DNA of 14,515 nucleotides from CAZSPL01 sp964608735 (GTDB taxonomy: Bacteria > JAJVIF01 > JAPKYR01 > CAZSPL01), in the NCBI GenBank assembly GCA_964608735.1, contig CAZSPL010000083.1:1-14515 (forward strand), in the 5' to 3' direction. Under the pieces are notes generated by a model. It saw only the letters and a program-made list of their open reading frames with translations. It made no database searches and was not told where the DNA came from. Shown here one piece after another: positions 6,700 through 14,515 of the stretch (the first letter of the stretch is position 1; the number at the start of each line of letters is the position of its first letter). The position numbers and the translations under genes are program-made.

Positions 6700-9600
6700 T
6701 TACCATGGAATCCCGCCGCAGACATCCGTTTTCCCCGCGTCGCAGGCACGGTACACTTCAGCCCCAAGCTTGAAATCAGCTACCTTGCCGGTGATCTCCC
6801 ATGCTTTGCCATGGCGTATGAAATATATGAAGCTCCGAACATCGAATCCGCCCGCTCGCTTCAATGCTTCGGTATATACCTTAAGCTGCGGTATATATTC
6901 ATCAATCCTCGCGTCGATTCCCTCCAGCGAAACCGCGTCGCTCTTGTAATCAATGAGCCACGCCTGCCCTTCCCGCACTATCGCAATATCTATACGCCCC
7001 TGGAGCATTATCCAGTCTTCCGCATCTGCATCGGGATCATCCCCACCTCGAAATTCACCCGCATGCATCTTGAATGAAAACGCCTGCTCCGGTCGAGTAT
7101 CCGTCGCTCCCCTGAGAGCATCTATCAACGGCTCATCCTGGAATCCCCGAAGGCTTTCCGCGAAACGTTTCACATCCCAGCCATCCGGAAGTTCCACAAT
7201 AGTCGAAATCTTCCCTGCTTCCCTCTCAGCCCATCCATCATCTTCGACTCCCTTGAAATCGAGCTCTTCATACGCCCGGTGCAGCATAAGCCCCGTCCGG
7301 AGCGCATCGCCACGGGCATCTGCGAATTCCGGATTCCATGCCACCTGCGCGTCATCCGGGAAATCTTCCTCATCCGATATCCGCGCGCTATGCGCGATTC
7401 GTCCAGCGGTTACCTTGTCGTGAAGCGTTACCGCCCATTGATATGCATACGGCATGGTGACCGCTTCAATCCCCGGCGGTATCGCATCGCCGGCCTTATC
7501 AAGGGATTCGAACGACGCCATCCTCGCCACGCGTTCATCTTTCTTTACATGCGCGACGGCCTTCTCTATTTCCGATGGATTATGCGATGAAACCGCCCAT
7601 CGCCCGTTGAAATCACCGCTGACTTCGAACGGCCCCGCTCCGGTGGGATTCGCGACATCCGCTGCGAGTTCCGGGAAACCTTCCATCGATGCCAGCGCCG
7701 GGATTAGCCATCCCATCGGCGTTTTCGCATCCACGAACATCCCATCCGCATCCCGCTCGCGAAGCCGGGCAAATTGCTTCGGGTCGATATTGCCGGAAAC
7801 AATAAGCTTCTCCCGCGCCCGCGTGAAAGCGACATAGAGAATTCGCAGCTCCTCGGCGAGCGAACGTCCCCGCACCCGCTCCTTCCCGGCAAGATAATCA
7901 TATGTCGCGCATGCGTAGCCCTTCTTCGTATCAACGTATTTATATATCGGGCCGAACTTGTCATCGAAGATCAGGTCGCCGGATGAATCCGCCATGTTGA
8001 ACTTCTTGCCGAGGTCGGGAATGAATACCACCGGAAATTCCAGCCCCTTCGCCTTGTGTACAGTCATCACCGTGACCGCATCGGTGATATCCGGCGTATC
8101 CCCGGACTCGATACCTATCTCCCCCTCCTCCACTTCATCGAGATATGCCAGGAATCTCCTCAGCCCCCCCTCGCCCGCCGGGACTGCCTGCCCTGCGATA
8201 TCGACGAGTCGTTCGAGATTCGCACGCGCTATCCTGCCGCCGTCGAGCCCGAGGACATAGTCGGCATAACAGGTCTGCGCATATACGTCGAGTATCAACT
8301 CCGACGGCGTGACCCTCGGCTCAAGCGCGCGCCACCGCTCCAGCAGGCAAAGGAACCGCGCGATTGCACTCATTTCGTCCGGTTCAAGCTTCGCGACCGA
8401 CTCCGCTTTCCGGCAGGCGTTGATAAGAAATTCCTCTTTCCCGACACCGGTCCTCAACGCATAGAGCACGCTTTCACGCAGGCCAACTATGGGCGAACGA
8501 AGCACCGATGCGACGGGGATATCCTGCAACGGGTTGTCGATAACCCGCAGGATATTCCTCGCATCCCTTATCTCCTGCTCTTCGAGAAAATCACTGATGC
8601 CGGCGAGATGATGCGGGATACCCCTCCGCTTCAGCGCGAGGGAATATGCCGACGTGCGGTTCTTCATCGAGCGCAACAGGACTACCACATCGCCATAACC
8701 GGCGGTATGTCCGCCCCGTTCGTCGGGAACGACGACCTCACCAGATTCAACAAGTTCCTCTATACGTCCCGCGACCCAGTCCGCTTCGACCTGCACCGCT
8801 TCCCTGTCATCGGGACCTTCGGCAGCGGCTTCGGTATCGATGTCCTCATCTTCTCCCCGTTCCCGGATTTCACCTCTGCCGGATGCCGGCTTCCATATGA
8901 TATGAAGCTCAACCGGCGCGTCGCCACCATCCCTGGCGGAACGGCTCGCCTGCAATGCGTGCCCCCCGGAGTAATCTATCTCCGATGCGCCACCCGTGAA
9001 CAGCTCGCTCATCAATGCATTCACCGCGCCGCATATCGACGGGACGCTCCTGAAATTCGCGCCGAGACGTATCAGCCTCCCACCCGTCGCATCCGACAGC
9101 CGTCGCTCTCTCTCGATATACACCATCGGCTCCGCACCGCGGAAACGGTATATCGCCTGCTTGCTGTCCCCCACCATGAACAATCCTTCCGGGCGGACAA
9201 GACTGCCGATAATTGCATCCTGCAGGCGGTTGTCGTCCTGGAACTCGTCGATAAGCAGATACTTGAAGCGATTCCTGTATGCCTCCGCGACTTCCGGATG
9301 CGCCCTCAGCATCTTCATCAAACGATGCTGCAAATCGTCGAAATCGAGCCCCCAGCGTCGAACCTTGAGTTGCTCATATCTCTTTATAAACAACTTCGTC
9401 AAGCTCACGAGAACACCGGTCATGCGATGCGCGGCCCGCATCTCCATCATCCCGGCATCGTAACTCCGCGGGCGGATATCCTCGAATTCTTTGTAAACAC
9501 CATCCTTAAGCTCATCCGAACACGCCGACAAATCCTTGTCACGACTACCGGTAATGGATGGACGTTTCCATCCGGATATCTTATCTATGAATGATTTCGT

Positions 9601-10383
9601 ATCCTTATCCGCGTCTATATTGAGAATATCATTGAGTTCTTCCAGCGCCTGTTCTATCTTCTCGGCGTATGCATAACGCCCGCCGCCCTTCTTCGTCGCC
9701 GAGATCCATGGTTCGAGCCGCCGGTATCCATCATGCAACCGGTGAACCTGCCGGGTCAGCATCGCCATGTATTCCTTGAATCCCTCGAGTTTGGTCGGGT
9801 CTGCTTTCGATTCATCGGCCATGCGGCGCAACTGCTCATCCGGATCCGCCTGCTTCATCAGCCAGCCGTACAGGCTGAGTATCTGCTTCTTGATCGTATT
9901 GTCGAAATCCTTCCCGCCATACGCGTTGCACAGCTCGACCACATCCCCCTCAAATTTCGAATCCCCAAGCTCGCTTGCGAATATGTCCTCGAAGATTTCA
10001 TCCAGCGCCTGTGATTTCAACAGCCTGCTTTCATCTCCGGGTATGACGAGAAACGACGGGTCGACATCGGCAAGATGGTAATTCTCCCTCAGAAGCCTCG
10101 TGCAAAAGCTGTGTATTGTAGATATATACGCGCTGTCGAGCCCGCGAAGTATATCCCTTCCCGCGCCCGAGTCCTCAAGCCGCCTGCGTATCCTCCGCTT
10201 GAGCTGCTCCGCCGCTTTGTCCGTGAATGTCAGCGCCGGGAAATTCTCCACGTCGGCGAGCCCGTTGACCACGAGATGCACGAACCGTTCCACAAGTACC
10301 GTGGTCTTGCCTCCGCCTGCCGCCGCCGCCACGAGAAGCTCGCCCGATTTCCATTCTACCGATTCCCGCTGCTCCGCGGTCAT
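6700..10383 (-). CDS. addA: AddA helicase-nuclease subunit
   Basis: This 1227-aa protein matches AddA in length (Bacillus AddA is about 1230 aa) and motif order. It has a TAEQRESV Q-motif and Walker A AAAGGGKT (20-27). Motif Ia FTDKAAEQ (53-60) and motif II LLIDEFQD (376-383) follow. Then come GDSKQAIYRFR (405-415), TVHKAKGLEFPVVF (774-787) and YVAFTRAREKL (850-860). The C-terminal RecB-type nuclease has His1035, Asp1132 in GRID, Asp1145-x-Lys1147 in IDYKSD and Gln1166 in PQLKVY, so it should cut DNA. AddA is the 3'-5' translocating motor of AddAB, which resects double-strand breaks and feeds RecA. Unusually, Walker A has GGGKT instead of the common GSGKT. The ATG at 10383 is the only standard start near the N-terminus; the frame opens just 36 bases earlier. 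The gap to addB is 29 bases. Confidence 0.95.
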   Translation of the reverse strand: MTAEQRESVEWKSGELLVAAAAGGGKTTVLVERFVHLVVNGLADVENFPALTFTDKAAEQLKRRIRRRLEDSGAGRDILRGLDSAYISTIHSFCTRLLRENYHLADVDPSFLVIPGDESRLLKSQALDEIFEDIFASELGDSKFEGDVVELCNAYGGKDFDNTIKKQILSLYGWLMKQADPDEQLRRMADESKADPTKLEGFKEYMAMLTRQVHRLHDGYRRLEPWISATKKGGGRYAYAEKIEQALEELNDILNIDADKDTKSFIDKISGWKRPSITGSRDKDLSACSDELKDGVYKEFEDIRPRSYDAGMMEMRAAHRMTGVLVSLTKLFIKRYEQLKVRRWGLDFDDLQHRLMKMLRAHPEVAEAYRNRFKYLLIDEFQDDNRLQDAIIGSLVRPEGLFMVGDSKQAIYRFRGAEPMVYIERERRLSDATGGRLIRLGANFRSVPSICGAVNALMSELFTGGASEIDYSGGHALQASRSARDGGDAPVELHIIWKPASGRGEIRERGEDEDIDTEAAAEGPDDREAVQVEADWVAGRIEELVESGEVVVPDERGGHTAGYGDVVVLLRSMKNRTSAYSLALKRRGIPHHLAGISDFLEEQEIRDARNILRVIDNPLQDIPVASVLRSPIVGLRESVLYALRTGVGKEEFLINACRKAESVAKLEPDEMSAIARFLCLLERWRALEPRVTPSELILDVYAQTCYADYVLGLDGGRIARANLERLVDIAGQAVPAGEGGLRRFLAYLDEVEEGEIGIESGDTPDITDAVTVMTVHKAKGLEFPVVFIPDLGKKFNMADSSGDLIFDDKFGPIYKYVDTKKGYACATYDYLAGKERVRGRSLAEELRILYVAFTRAREKLIVSGNIDPKQFARLRERDADGMFVDAKTPMGWLIPALASMEGFPELAADVANPTGAGPFEVSGDFNGRWAVSSHNPSEIEKAVAHVKKDERVARMASFESLDKAGDAIPPGIEAVTMPYAYQWAVTLHDKVTAGRIAHSARISDEEDFPDDAQVAWNPEFADARGDALRTGLMLHRAYEELDFKGVEDDGWAEREAGKISTIVELPDGWDVKRFAESLRGFQDEPLIDALRGATDTRPEQAFSFKMHAGEFRGGDDPDADAEDWIMLQGRIDIAIVREGQAWLIDYKSDAVSLEGIDARIDEYIPQLKVYTEALKRAGGFDVRSFIYFIRHGKAWEITGKVADFKLGAEVYRACDAGKTDVCGGIPW

Positions 10384-10412
10384 CCGTATTTCAAATATTT
10401 CCTTTCGCCCGC

Positions 10413-13400
10413 TCAGAATTCACTCTCCGGATGCCGGTAGCTGTTAATCGGCGGATTGAACCGGCACAGGTCGATATATTCGCAATACGAACACGGCTTC
10501 TCCTTCAGTTTGAATAAATACGGCCAAGCCCTGATATCGCCGTCGAAAAGCCGCCTGCCGTATTCCCCCATCCTCTTGAATGCCTCATCGAGCGCCGCGT
10601 TGAATTCATCCTCGGCCATGCCAAACCTTGATTGCGTCCCAAACAGCAGCTTGTCGTCCCCTTCCACCATACCTTTCATGAACATCCCCCTCCTCTTGAA
10701 TTCAACCTTCACTGCATCCTCTTCGGACTTCCCCCTGTCCTTCACGAGGTGGAAGAACAGGCATGCGAGCGCTTTGTACCCAAGAAGCTCGGACAATACC
10801 TTCGAATAAATGGGAATCTGCAGTTCAAGACCGGCGACGACCTTCGATGCAAGCCCGGATTTGGATGACGAATATTTGTAATCATACGCTATCGCCATGG
10901 GCGGACTCGAAGAATCGTCCACATCGATCCTGTCCAGAATCCCCTTCAATTCGATATTCCCCTTGCCCGGTATCTCGAACTTCAGTCCTTCGCGTTTCTT
11001 ATCGCCGAAACGCCATTCGAATACCGACGGCTTGAAAGGCACATGCGCTACGCGATTCAGCTCTTCGCTCACGAATTCATAAATCAAAGGATATACGTGC
11101 GTCTCGATGAGCAGCTTCTGGCGCGGGTTATTCAGCAGAGCGCCGTCATTGAATTCGCCCGTTATTTTGCGCGCGATGTCGACCGCTTCTTCCGCCCGTG
11201 CGTTGATATCGCCCACGTCCGCATGCGAATCACCTGAAAACCATTTCGAAAAACATTTCTCCAATACTTCGTGAATGAATGTCCCCAGTTCACGGGATGT
11301 GATATCGCCAAGCATCCGCGTCTGCAAATCCATGTCATAGCGCGCGAAATAGCGGAACGGGCAATCGGCGAACGCCTTCAAACGCGTGGCATCGAGTTGC
11401 TTCAATCCGCCGGCGCGATGCGCGACCCATCTCTCTTCAAGCTTTGGCTGATTGTCATATGCGAGGCTCTTGAATATAAATGCTATCGCCTTGTCATCGA
11501 GCTTGCGCGCATTCAGCGCCGCATACGCTCCAACCACCCAGGCATCGAAATTCCCCTCGCTGACCGCCGCAGCGATGCGTCCCGATGCTTCACCCGGGCT
11601 GAGGCAAACATCCCTGTCGGTATCCGTCGATGTGTCTTCGGGAAGATTCAGCGCCCGTTTCGCCTCGCGTACGAACGGCGATGGCGCGCCGCCGGTCTCA
11701 TCCACGACCGGGTATATCAAATATAGTTTCTCTCGCGCGCGCGTGCAGGCAATGTAGAACAAATATTCCTCTTCCGCGTGGACCCGCCTGTAATCCACCG
11801 CCCATTCGGGGAATTTATCCGACAGGCCGCGAAGCTCCTTCTCGTCGAAAAGCCCGGCTCCACTCGGGGGGCGTGGGAATGAACCTTCCTCCAGCCCGCA
11901 TATGAATACCGCGCGTGCTTCCTCGATGCGCGAACGGTGAATCTCCCCGACGATTACCGCGTCAAGAACCGGCGGTATGCGCCCGGTCGACAGCGAATCG
12001 AGGGCCGAACGAAGCACCGCCGCGTAATCCGCCCGCGAAAGTGCGGAATCGCCCATCACTTCGCTTATCTTCGACGGGATTTCCAAAACGGCTTTGTATA
12101 TGCGCGATTCATCCTCGACATCGAGCCTCGAATCCCGCGCGATGTCCAGCATGCGTTTCTCGATACCGTAAGCATCGAGCAGCGCGAGCACCGCCCCACC
12201 ATACTGATCGATGGAACTTTTATCACGTTCGATTTCCTCGACCCGCTCGATGAATTCCACAAGCGGCTTCAGCAAAGGCACCGCGACATCCCGAAGCTTC
12301 ATCCATCGCTCGCCCCGCTTGCCATGCGCTTCCCCCCGGCCACCATCCTCAAGCCATTCGCGGTATATCAAATCGAATGACAACCCGTATTCGAGCAGAT
12401 AATTCTCCAGCGCGTCGGCATCCTCGCGCCCAATCGGCAACAGCCCAGTACGGACGAGGTCGAGGAATACGTCGCGATGAAAATTCTTCAGCGACAACTC
12501 CCAAAGCCCGTTGACGAGACGTGAAACCGGGTGACGTCTCAACGGCTCGCGCCGGTCGATGAAATATGGAATCCCCGCTATGTTGAATGCCTCGGTGAAC
12601 CGCTCACGAAGCCTGCCGAATGCGCGAAGCACCACCGCGATATCGCGGTAGCGATATCCGTTCGATGCGAGTTTCTTGATCTCATACGCTATCCTGTGCG
12701 CGGTCTCGCGTTCGCCTTGAACGGGAATGAAACTCACTCCCGATGTATCCGCTTTCTTCATCCCGCGCGCGAACAGGTTTTCTTCAAGACCCGCAATCCC
12801 CGGCGAGAGGAACCGCTGCTTTTTTCCCGCGGGCTTGACCGTCTTGACTTTAAATTCAATCCCCTGCTTCGTGGCGAAATCTTTGAACCATTCGAATGTC
12901 GATTTGTTCGCGCCAAAAAGTTCCCGCGACCCCTCGATATCTTTCCATGCCAGTTCCGGATCCAGGCACAGCGCGATCTTCACTTCCGCGGCTGTACTCA
13001 TAATTCCTTCGAGCGCCGATTTCTCCTGCGGCGTGAAACCGCTGAATCCGTCGATGAACCACGACGCATCCCGCAAATCGCTTTCATCCTTCACGTCGGA
13101 TGTTATCTGGTCGATGCAGTCCTCGGCGTCGCGCAACTCCCGGCTCGCGAGCGTACGCCGATATTCATCGAACATCCTTTGAACGAATGCCAGCTTCGCG
13201 CCGGTGAATTCAATCTCAAACTTTTTCCTGCTTTCCTCGCCTATCGATGCGCTATCGGTCTCGGAACGTTTCAGCAACTTTATCTGCTCGCCGAGTTTCG
13301 CGATGAACCCGGGGCGTCCGCGAATCGAGGCGAATGGTTCGCTATTGAAATCATCGCCCCTCAGTATCCCCGCAATCAGGAGCCGCTTCTCGACTTCATC

Positions 13401-13649
13401 GATTATGCGATGCCCTTCCACCTTGTCGAGCCTCTGGAAGAGCCGCCGGAAGCTTATAACCTCGGTACGGAAACATCCGCTTATGTCGCCCGGCTCGATG
13501 AGGCGGCGCTCGGCGTGATGCGTCGCTTGTTCGGGAACGAGAAAGATGATGCGCCGCGGTTCGCGCACGCGGATGTTCGCCCATGCTTCCTCGAAAAGCA
13601 GACGGCTCTTGCCGCATCCGGCCCTTCCTATGACGGCGGTTATCTTCAT
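10413..13649 (-). CDS. addB: AddB helicase-nuclease subunit with 4Fe-4S cluster
   Basis: This 1078-aa protein is the partner of AddA, slightly shorter than Bacillus AddB (about 1166 aa). The N-terminus has Walker A GRAGCGKS (8-15) and FLVPEQATHHAERRLI (36-51), typical of AddB. The other helicase motifs are degenerate, as expected for a subunit that binds Chi rather than translocates. The C-terminal nuclease shows His793, GILDRID (903-909), AYDYK (921-925) and LQIPIY (943-948). Four cysteines for the iron-sulfur cluster are present: Cys763 in ADCPF, and Cys1053, Cys1056 and Cys1062 in the C-x2-C-x5-C tail. Both nuclease sites of the complex therefore look active. It is the first gene of the operon, with addA 29 bases downstream. 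The ATG at 13649 is chosen because Walker A follows at once; only a weak AAGTGA ribosome binding site is seen. Confidence 0.95.
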   Translation of the reverse strand: MKITAVIGRAGCGKSRLLFEEAWANIRVREPRRIIFLVPEQATHHAERRLIEPGDISGCFRTEVISFRRLFQRLDKVEGHRIIDEVEKRLLIAGILRGDDFNSEPFASIRGRPGFIAKLGEQIKLLKRSETDSASIGEESRKKFEIEFTGAKLAFVQRMFDEYRRTLASRELRDAEDCIDQITSDVKDESDLRDASWFIDGFSGFTPQEKSALEGIMSTAAEVKIALCLDPELAWKDIEGSRELFGANKSTFEWFKDFATKQGIEFKVKTVKPAGKKQRFLSPGIAGLEENLFARGMKKADTSGVSFIPVQGERETAHRIAYEIKKLASNGYRYRDIAVVLRAFGRLRERFTEAFNIAGIPYFIDRREPLRRHPVSRLVNGLWELSLKNFHRDVFLDLVRTGLLPIGREDADALENYLLEYGLSFDLIYREWLEDGGRGEAHGKRGERWMKLRDVAVPLLKPLVEFIERVEEIERDKSSIDQYGGAVLALLDAYGIEKRMLDIARDSRLDVEDESRIYKAVLEIPSKISEVMGDSALSRADYAAVLRSALDSLSTGRIPPVLDAVIVGEIHRSRIEEARAVFICGLEEGSFPRPPSGAGLFDEKELRGLSDKFPEWAVDYRRVHAEEEYLFYIACTRAREKLYLIYPVVDETGGAPSPFVREAKRALNLPEDTSTDTDRDVCLSPGEASGRIAAAVSEGNFDAWVVGAYAALNARKLDDKAIAFIFKSLAYDNQPKLEERWVAHRAGGLKQLDATRLKAFADCPFRYFARYDMDLQTRMLGDITSRELGTFIHEVLEKCFSKWFSGDSHADVGDINARAEEAVDIARKITGEFNDGALLNNPRQKLLIETHVYPLIYEFVSEELNRVAHVPFKPSVFEWRFGDKKREGLKFEIPGKGNIELKGILDRIDVDDSSSPPMAIAYDYKYSSSKSGLASKVVAGLELQIPIYSKVLSELLGYKALACLFFHLVKDRGKSEEDAVKVEFKRRGMFMKGMVEGDDKLLFGTQSRFGMAEDEFNAALDEAFKRMGEYGRRLFDGDIRAWPYLFKLKEKPCSYCEYIDLCRFNPPINSYRHPESEF

Positions 13650-13698
13650 TCACTTGCGACTTGCATGTTATGCATACGGGGCCGCTTTGTAAATCTAA

Positions 13699-13704
13699 AT
13701 TATA
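13699..13704 (-). promoter_or_regulatory. Candidate -10 element of the addBA operon
   Basis: On the minus strand, 13704-13699 reads TATAAT, a perfect -10 hexamer about 50 bases upstream of the addB ATG. The implied leader is about 40 bases. No good -35 hexamer occurs 16-18 bases upstream and there is no TG extension, so activity would be low or activator-dependent. No LexA-type operator was recognised near it. Confidence 0.35.
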
Positions 13705-13751
13705 TCCCCTTTATTCACATCCACTGCATTTCCCAATTGAAAAAACCCGAG

Positions 13752-13771
13752 CCCCGACCGTCAGGGAGGGG
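13752..13771. repeat. G/C-rich hairpin with symmetric GA internal loop
   Basis: CCCC (13752-13755) pairs with GGGG (13768-13771), and CC (13758-13759) with GG (13764-13765) around a GTCA loop. The two stems are separated by matching GA/GA internal-loop bases. The element sits in the addB upstream spacer, next to the inverted-repeat units. It may belong to the same class of dispersed palindromic repeat. No protein-coding role is visible. Confidence 0.4.
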
Positions 13772-13791
13772 ACACTGAGCGGAACTCGAAG

Positions 13792-13855
13792 AAAGACACG
13801 GACAAGCTTTAGAAGGCTTGGTAGTATCGTTTGTGCCGGTTGATGCTTGTCCGTG
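13792..13855. repeat. Palindromic repeat unit 1
   Basis: The arms CACGGACAAGC (13797-13807) and GCTTGTCCGTG (13845-13855) are a perfect 11-bp inverted repeat around 37 bases. The left flank AAAGACACGG(A)CAAGCT (13792-13808) recurs with one mismatch at 13880-13896 in unit 2. On the minus strand the second arm is followed by TCTTTCTT. The pair resembles REP- or MITE-like non-coding repeats; whether it recurs across the genome cannot be seen here. Confidence 0.6.
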
Positions 13856-13879
13856 CCGCACGTTACCTATTTGCTTATA

Positions 13880-13916
13880 AAAGACACGGGCAAGCTCGCG
13901 GACTCGCGTGCCCGTG
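13880..13916 (-). terminator. Palindromic repeat unit 2, probable terminator of the 116-aa gene
   Basis: CACGGGCA (13885-13892) and TGCCCGTG (13909-13916) form an 8-bp inverted repeat with a further CGCG-GACT-CGCG stem inside. The left flank (13880-13896) matches unit 1 at 16 of 17 bases, apart from a G/A change. Read on the minus strand, the hairpin begins 25 bases past the stop at 13942 and is followed by TCTTTTATAA. It could therefore end transcription of the upstream minus-strand genes while also being a repeat element. Confidence 0.45.
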
Positions 13917-13941
13917 GCACCAGCCGCGGCAATGGTCTTAT

Positions 13942-14292
13942 CTACTTAAGATAAACCCGCCCTTCTCTGAATTCATAACGGAAAAGATTATCCATCTTGC
14001 TGAATACTTTGAAAATGAACGGCACATCCCTAACCCCCGGGAACAATATCTCCAGCTCCCCGAGCGTTATCCGCCTGCGATGAGCGACCATCGACGCATA
14101 GATGACCTTCACAAATTCCTTGTCGAGGGTAACCCATATCTCGCGATCCTTCTCGATTCCCTTCCTGAGCTTCACCGAACCGTCAACAACCTTCACCACA
14201 TTCTTGGTCAGATTGTCGTGGTTGAAAATCAACTCGTTCGCGTCACAGAACTTCAAAAACGACGGCCATACAAGCTCTTCGAACTTATCCAC
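13942..14292 (-). CDS. Hypothetical protein, possible winged-helix fold
   Basis: I do not recognise this 116-aa protein. It is mixed alpha/beta and has no signal peptide or membrane segment. Residues about 54-116 run as helix (DKEFVKVIYASMVAHR), helix (TLGELEILFP), helix (VPFIFKVFSKM) and a strand pair (FRYEFREGRVYLK). This pattern would suit a winged-helix domain, but that is a guess from secondary structure. The start is GTG at 14292. GAGGGG lies 8 bases upstream, overlapping the stop of the preceding 31-codon ORF, and there is no suitable ATG near the N-terminus. It is the last gene of an apparent minus-strand unit and is followed by the hairpin at 13880-13916. A 202-aa open frame on the opposite strand covers it but has no ribosome binding site or family match. 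Confidence 0.6.
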   Translation of the reverse strand: MDKFEELVWPSFLKFCDANELIFNHDNLTKNVVKVVDGSVKLRKGIEKDREIWVTLDKEFVKVIYASMVAHRRRITLGELEILFPGVRDVPFIFKVFSKMDNLFRYEFREGRVYLK

Positions 14293-14304
14293 TTCTCTTG
14301 CCCC

Positions 14305-14400
14305 TCAACGCTGCTTCTTATACTTACTCTCCCTCTTAACCCGGTAAATTGTGCCATGCGGAGCCTCTCCCTTCAACCTGCCCGGATGATCAAATCTCAT
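14305..14400 (-). CDS. Small basic ORF, 31 aa, overlapping the upstream gene
   Basis: An ATG at 14400 opens a 31-codon frame ending in TGA at 14307-14305. It overlaps the 3' end of the upstream partial gene by 11 bases, an arrangement typical of translational coupling. Its stop overlaps the GAGGGG ribosome binding site of the next gene. The product is strongly basic: 10 Lys/Arg and 2 His against 3 acidic residues, clustered in the tail RVKRESKYKKQR. It starts MRFDHPGR. No ribosome binding site of its own is visible, so it depends on coupling if translated. I do not recognise it; it could be a nucleic-acid-binding small protein or a chance frame in a 93-base gap. Confidence 0.4.
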   Translation of the reverse strand: MRFDHPGRLKGEAPHGTIYRVKRESKYKKQR

Positions 14401-14515
14401 TGCGGTAGTACTTGTATAGCTTCCGGATCGCTTCGATAACCTGCCCGACATTGCGCATCGTATAATACTCGCTCACTTCAAACCCGATAACCGTCTTCAC
14501 AAGCTGCTCCGCTTT
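14390..14515 (-). CDS. C-terminal end of a gene cut by the window edge
   Basis: The minus strand is open from the window edge at 14515 to a TGA at 14392-14390, giving the last 41 residues of a protein. The fragment reads KAEQLVKTVIGF, then EYYTMRNVGQVIEAIRKLYKYYRNEI. It is mostly helical with a Lys/Tyr-rich end. Too little is present to name a family. The next ORF starts inside it, and the 116-aa gene lies less than 100 bases downstream, so the three are probably one transcript. Confidence 0.5.
   Translation of the reverse strand, partial: KAEQLVKTVIGFEVSEYYTMRNVGQVIEAIRKLYKYYRNEI

Noticed and set aside
8056..9594. Long plus-strand open frame (512 codons) inside addA
   Set aside because: It is antisense to motif-rich addA sequence, and its product is rich in Arg, His and Pro with no recognisable domain. 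It is a codon-bias shadow of a high-GC gene.
6700..13649. Possible defence system based on a helicase-nuclease pair
   Set aside because: The motif order, lengths and AddB iron-sulfur cysteines fit housekeeping AddAB recombination repair.
12531..13778. Plus-strand open frame (415 codons) across the addB 5' end
   Set aside because: It is antisense to the conserved Walker A and PEQATHHAE regions of addB, has no ribosome binding site and shows no family signature.
13831..14439. Plus-strand open frame (202 codons) over the terminal hypothetical genes
   Set aside because: It runs through the repeat hairpin and has no Shine-Dalgarno site. The minus-strand arrangement of overlapping genes with a ribosome binding site is better supported, though neither strand has a family match, so this is the least certain rejection.

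Overview
The window looks like a chromosomal segment of a Gram-negative-type (diderm) bacterium with moderately high GC content. Two consecutive genes encode classical lipoproteins with lipobox signal peptides. Sigma-70-like promoter elements are visible, and double-strand-break repair uses AddAB rather than RecBCD. The large, weakly familiar secreted lipoproteins and the short palindromic repeats fit an uncultured lineage, but nothing here fixes the phylum.

Layout. (1) 1-1390, plus strand: an AT-rich leader with an extended -10 promoter drives a two-gene unit. The first gene is a short DUF1599 (nucleotide-modification-associated domain 1) protein. The second is a ketol-acid reductoisomerase-like protein with several altered active-site positions. 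(2) 1415-1538: a tRNA-Ser(UGA) gene with its own promoter. (3) 1565-1982, minus strand: a stand-alone lipoyl/biotinyl-domain protein with an acidic tail, followed by a clear rho-independent terminator. (4) 2122-6219, plus strand: two lipoprotein genes. One has a choice-of-anchor-X-like region and a BNR/sialidase-like propeller. The other has a novel N-terminal region and a C-terminal ThuA/GATase-like fold. A strong terminator closes the region. (5) 13649-6266, minus strand: a probable addB-addA-(TM1367-type cyclophilin-like) operon. Both nuclease domains and the AddB iron-sulfur cysteines are intact. (6) 13650-13941: an intergenic spacer with a G/C-rich hairpin and two related inverted-repeat units. 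(7) 14515-13942, minus strand: the 3' end of one gene, an overlapping 31-codon ORF and a 116-aa protein of unknown function, apparently co-transcribed and ending at one of the repeat hairpins.

How the genes work together: AddA and AddB form the helicase-nuclease that processes DNA ends for RecA loading. The two lipoproteins probably act at the cell envelope. The other genes are not obviously linked to each other. The most unusual items are the KARI-like protein with a changed metal-site residue, the orphan lipoyl-domain protein, the overlapping 31-aa ORF and the paired palindromic repeats. I do not see a clear new defence or mobile system.
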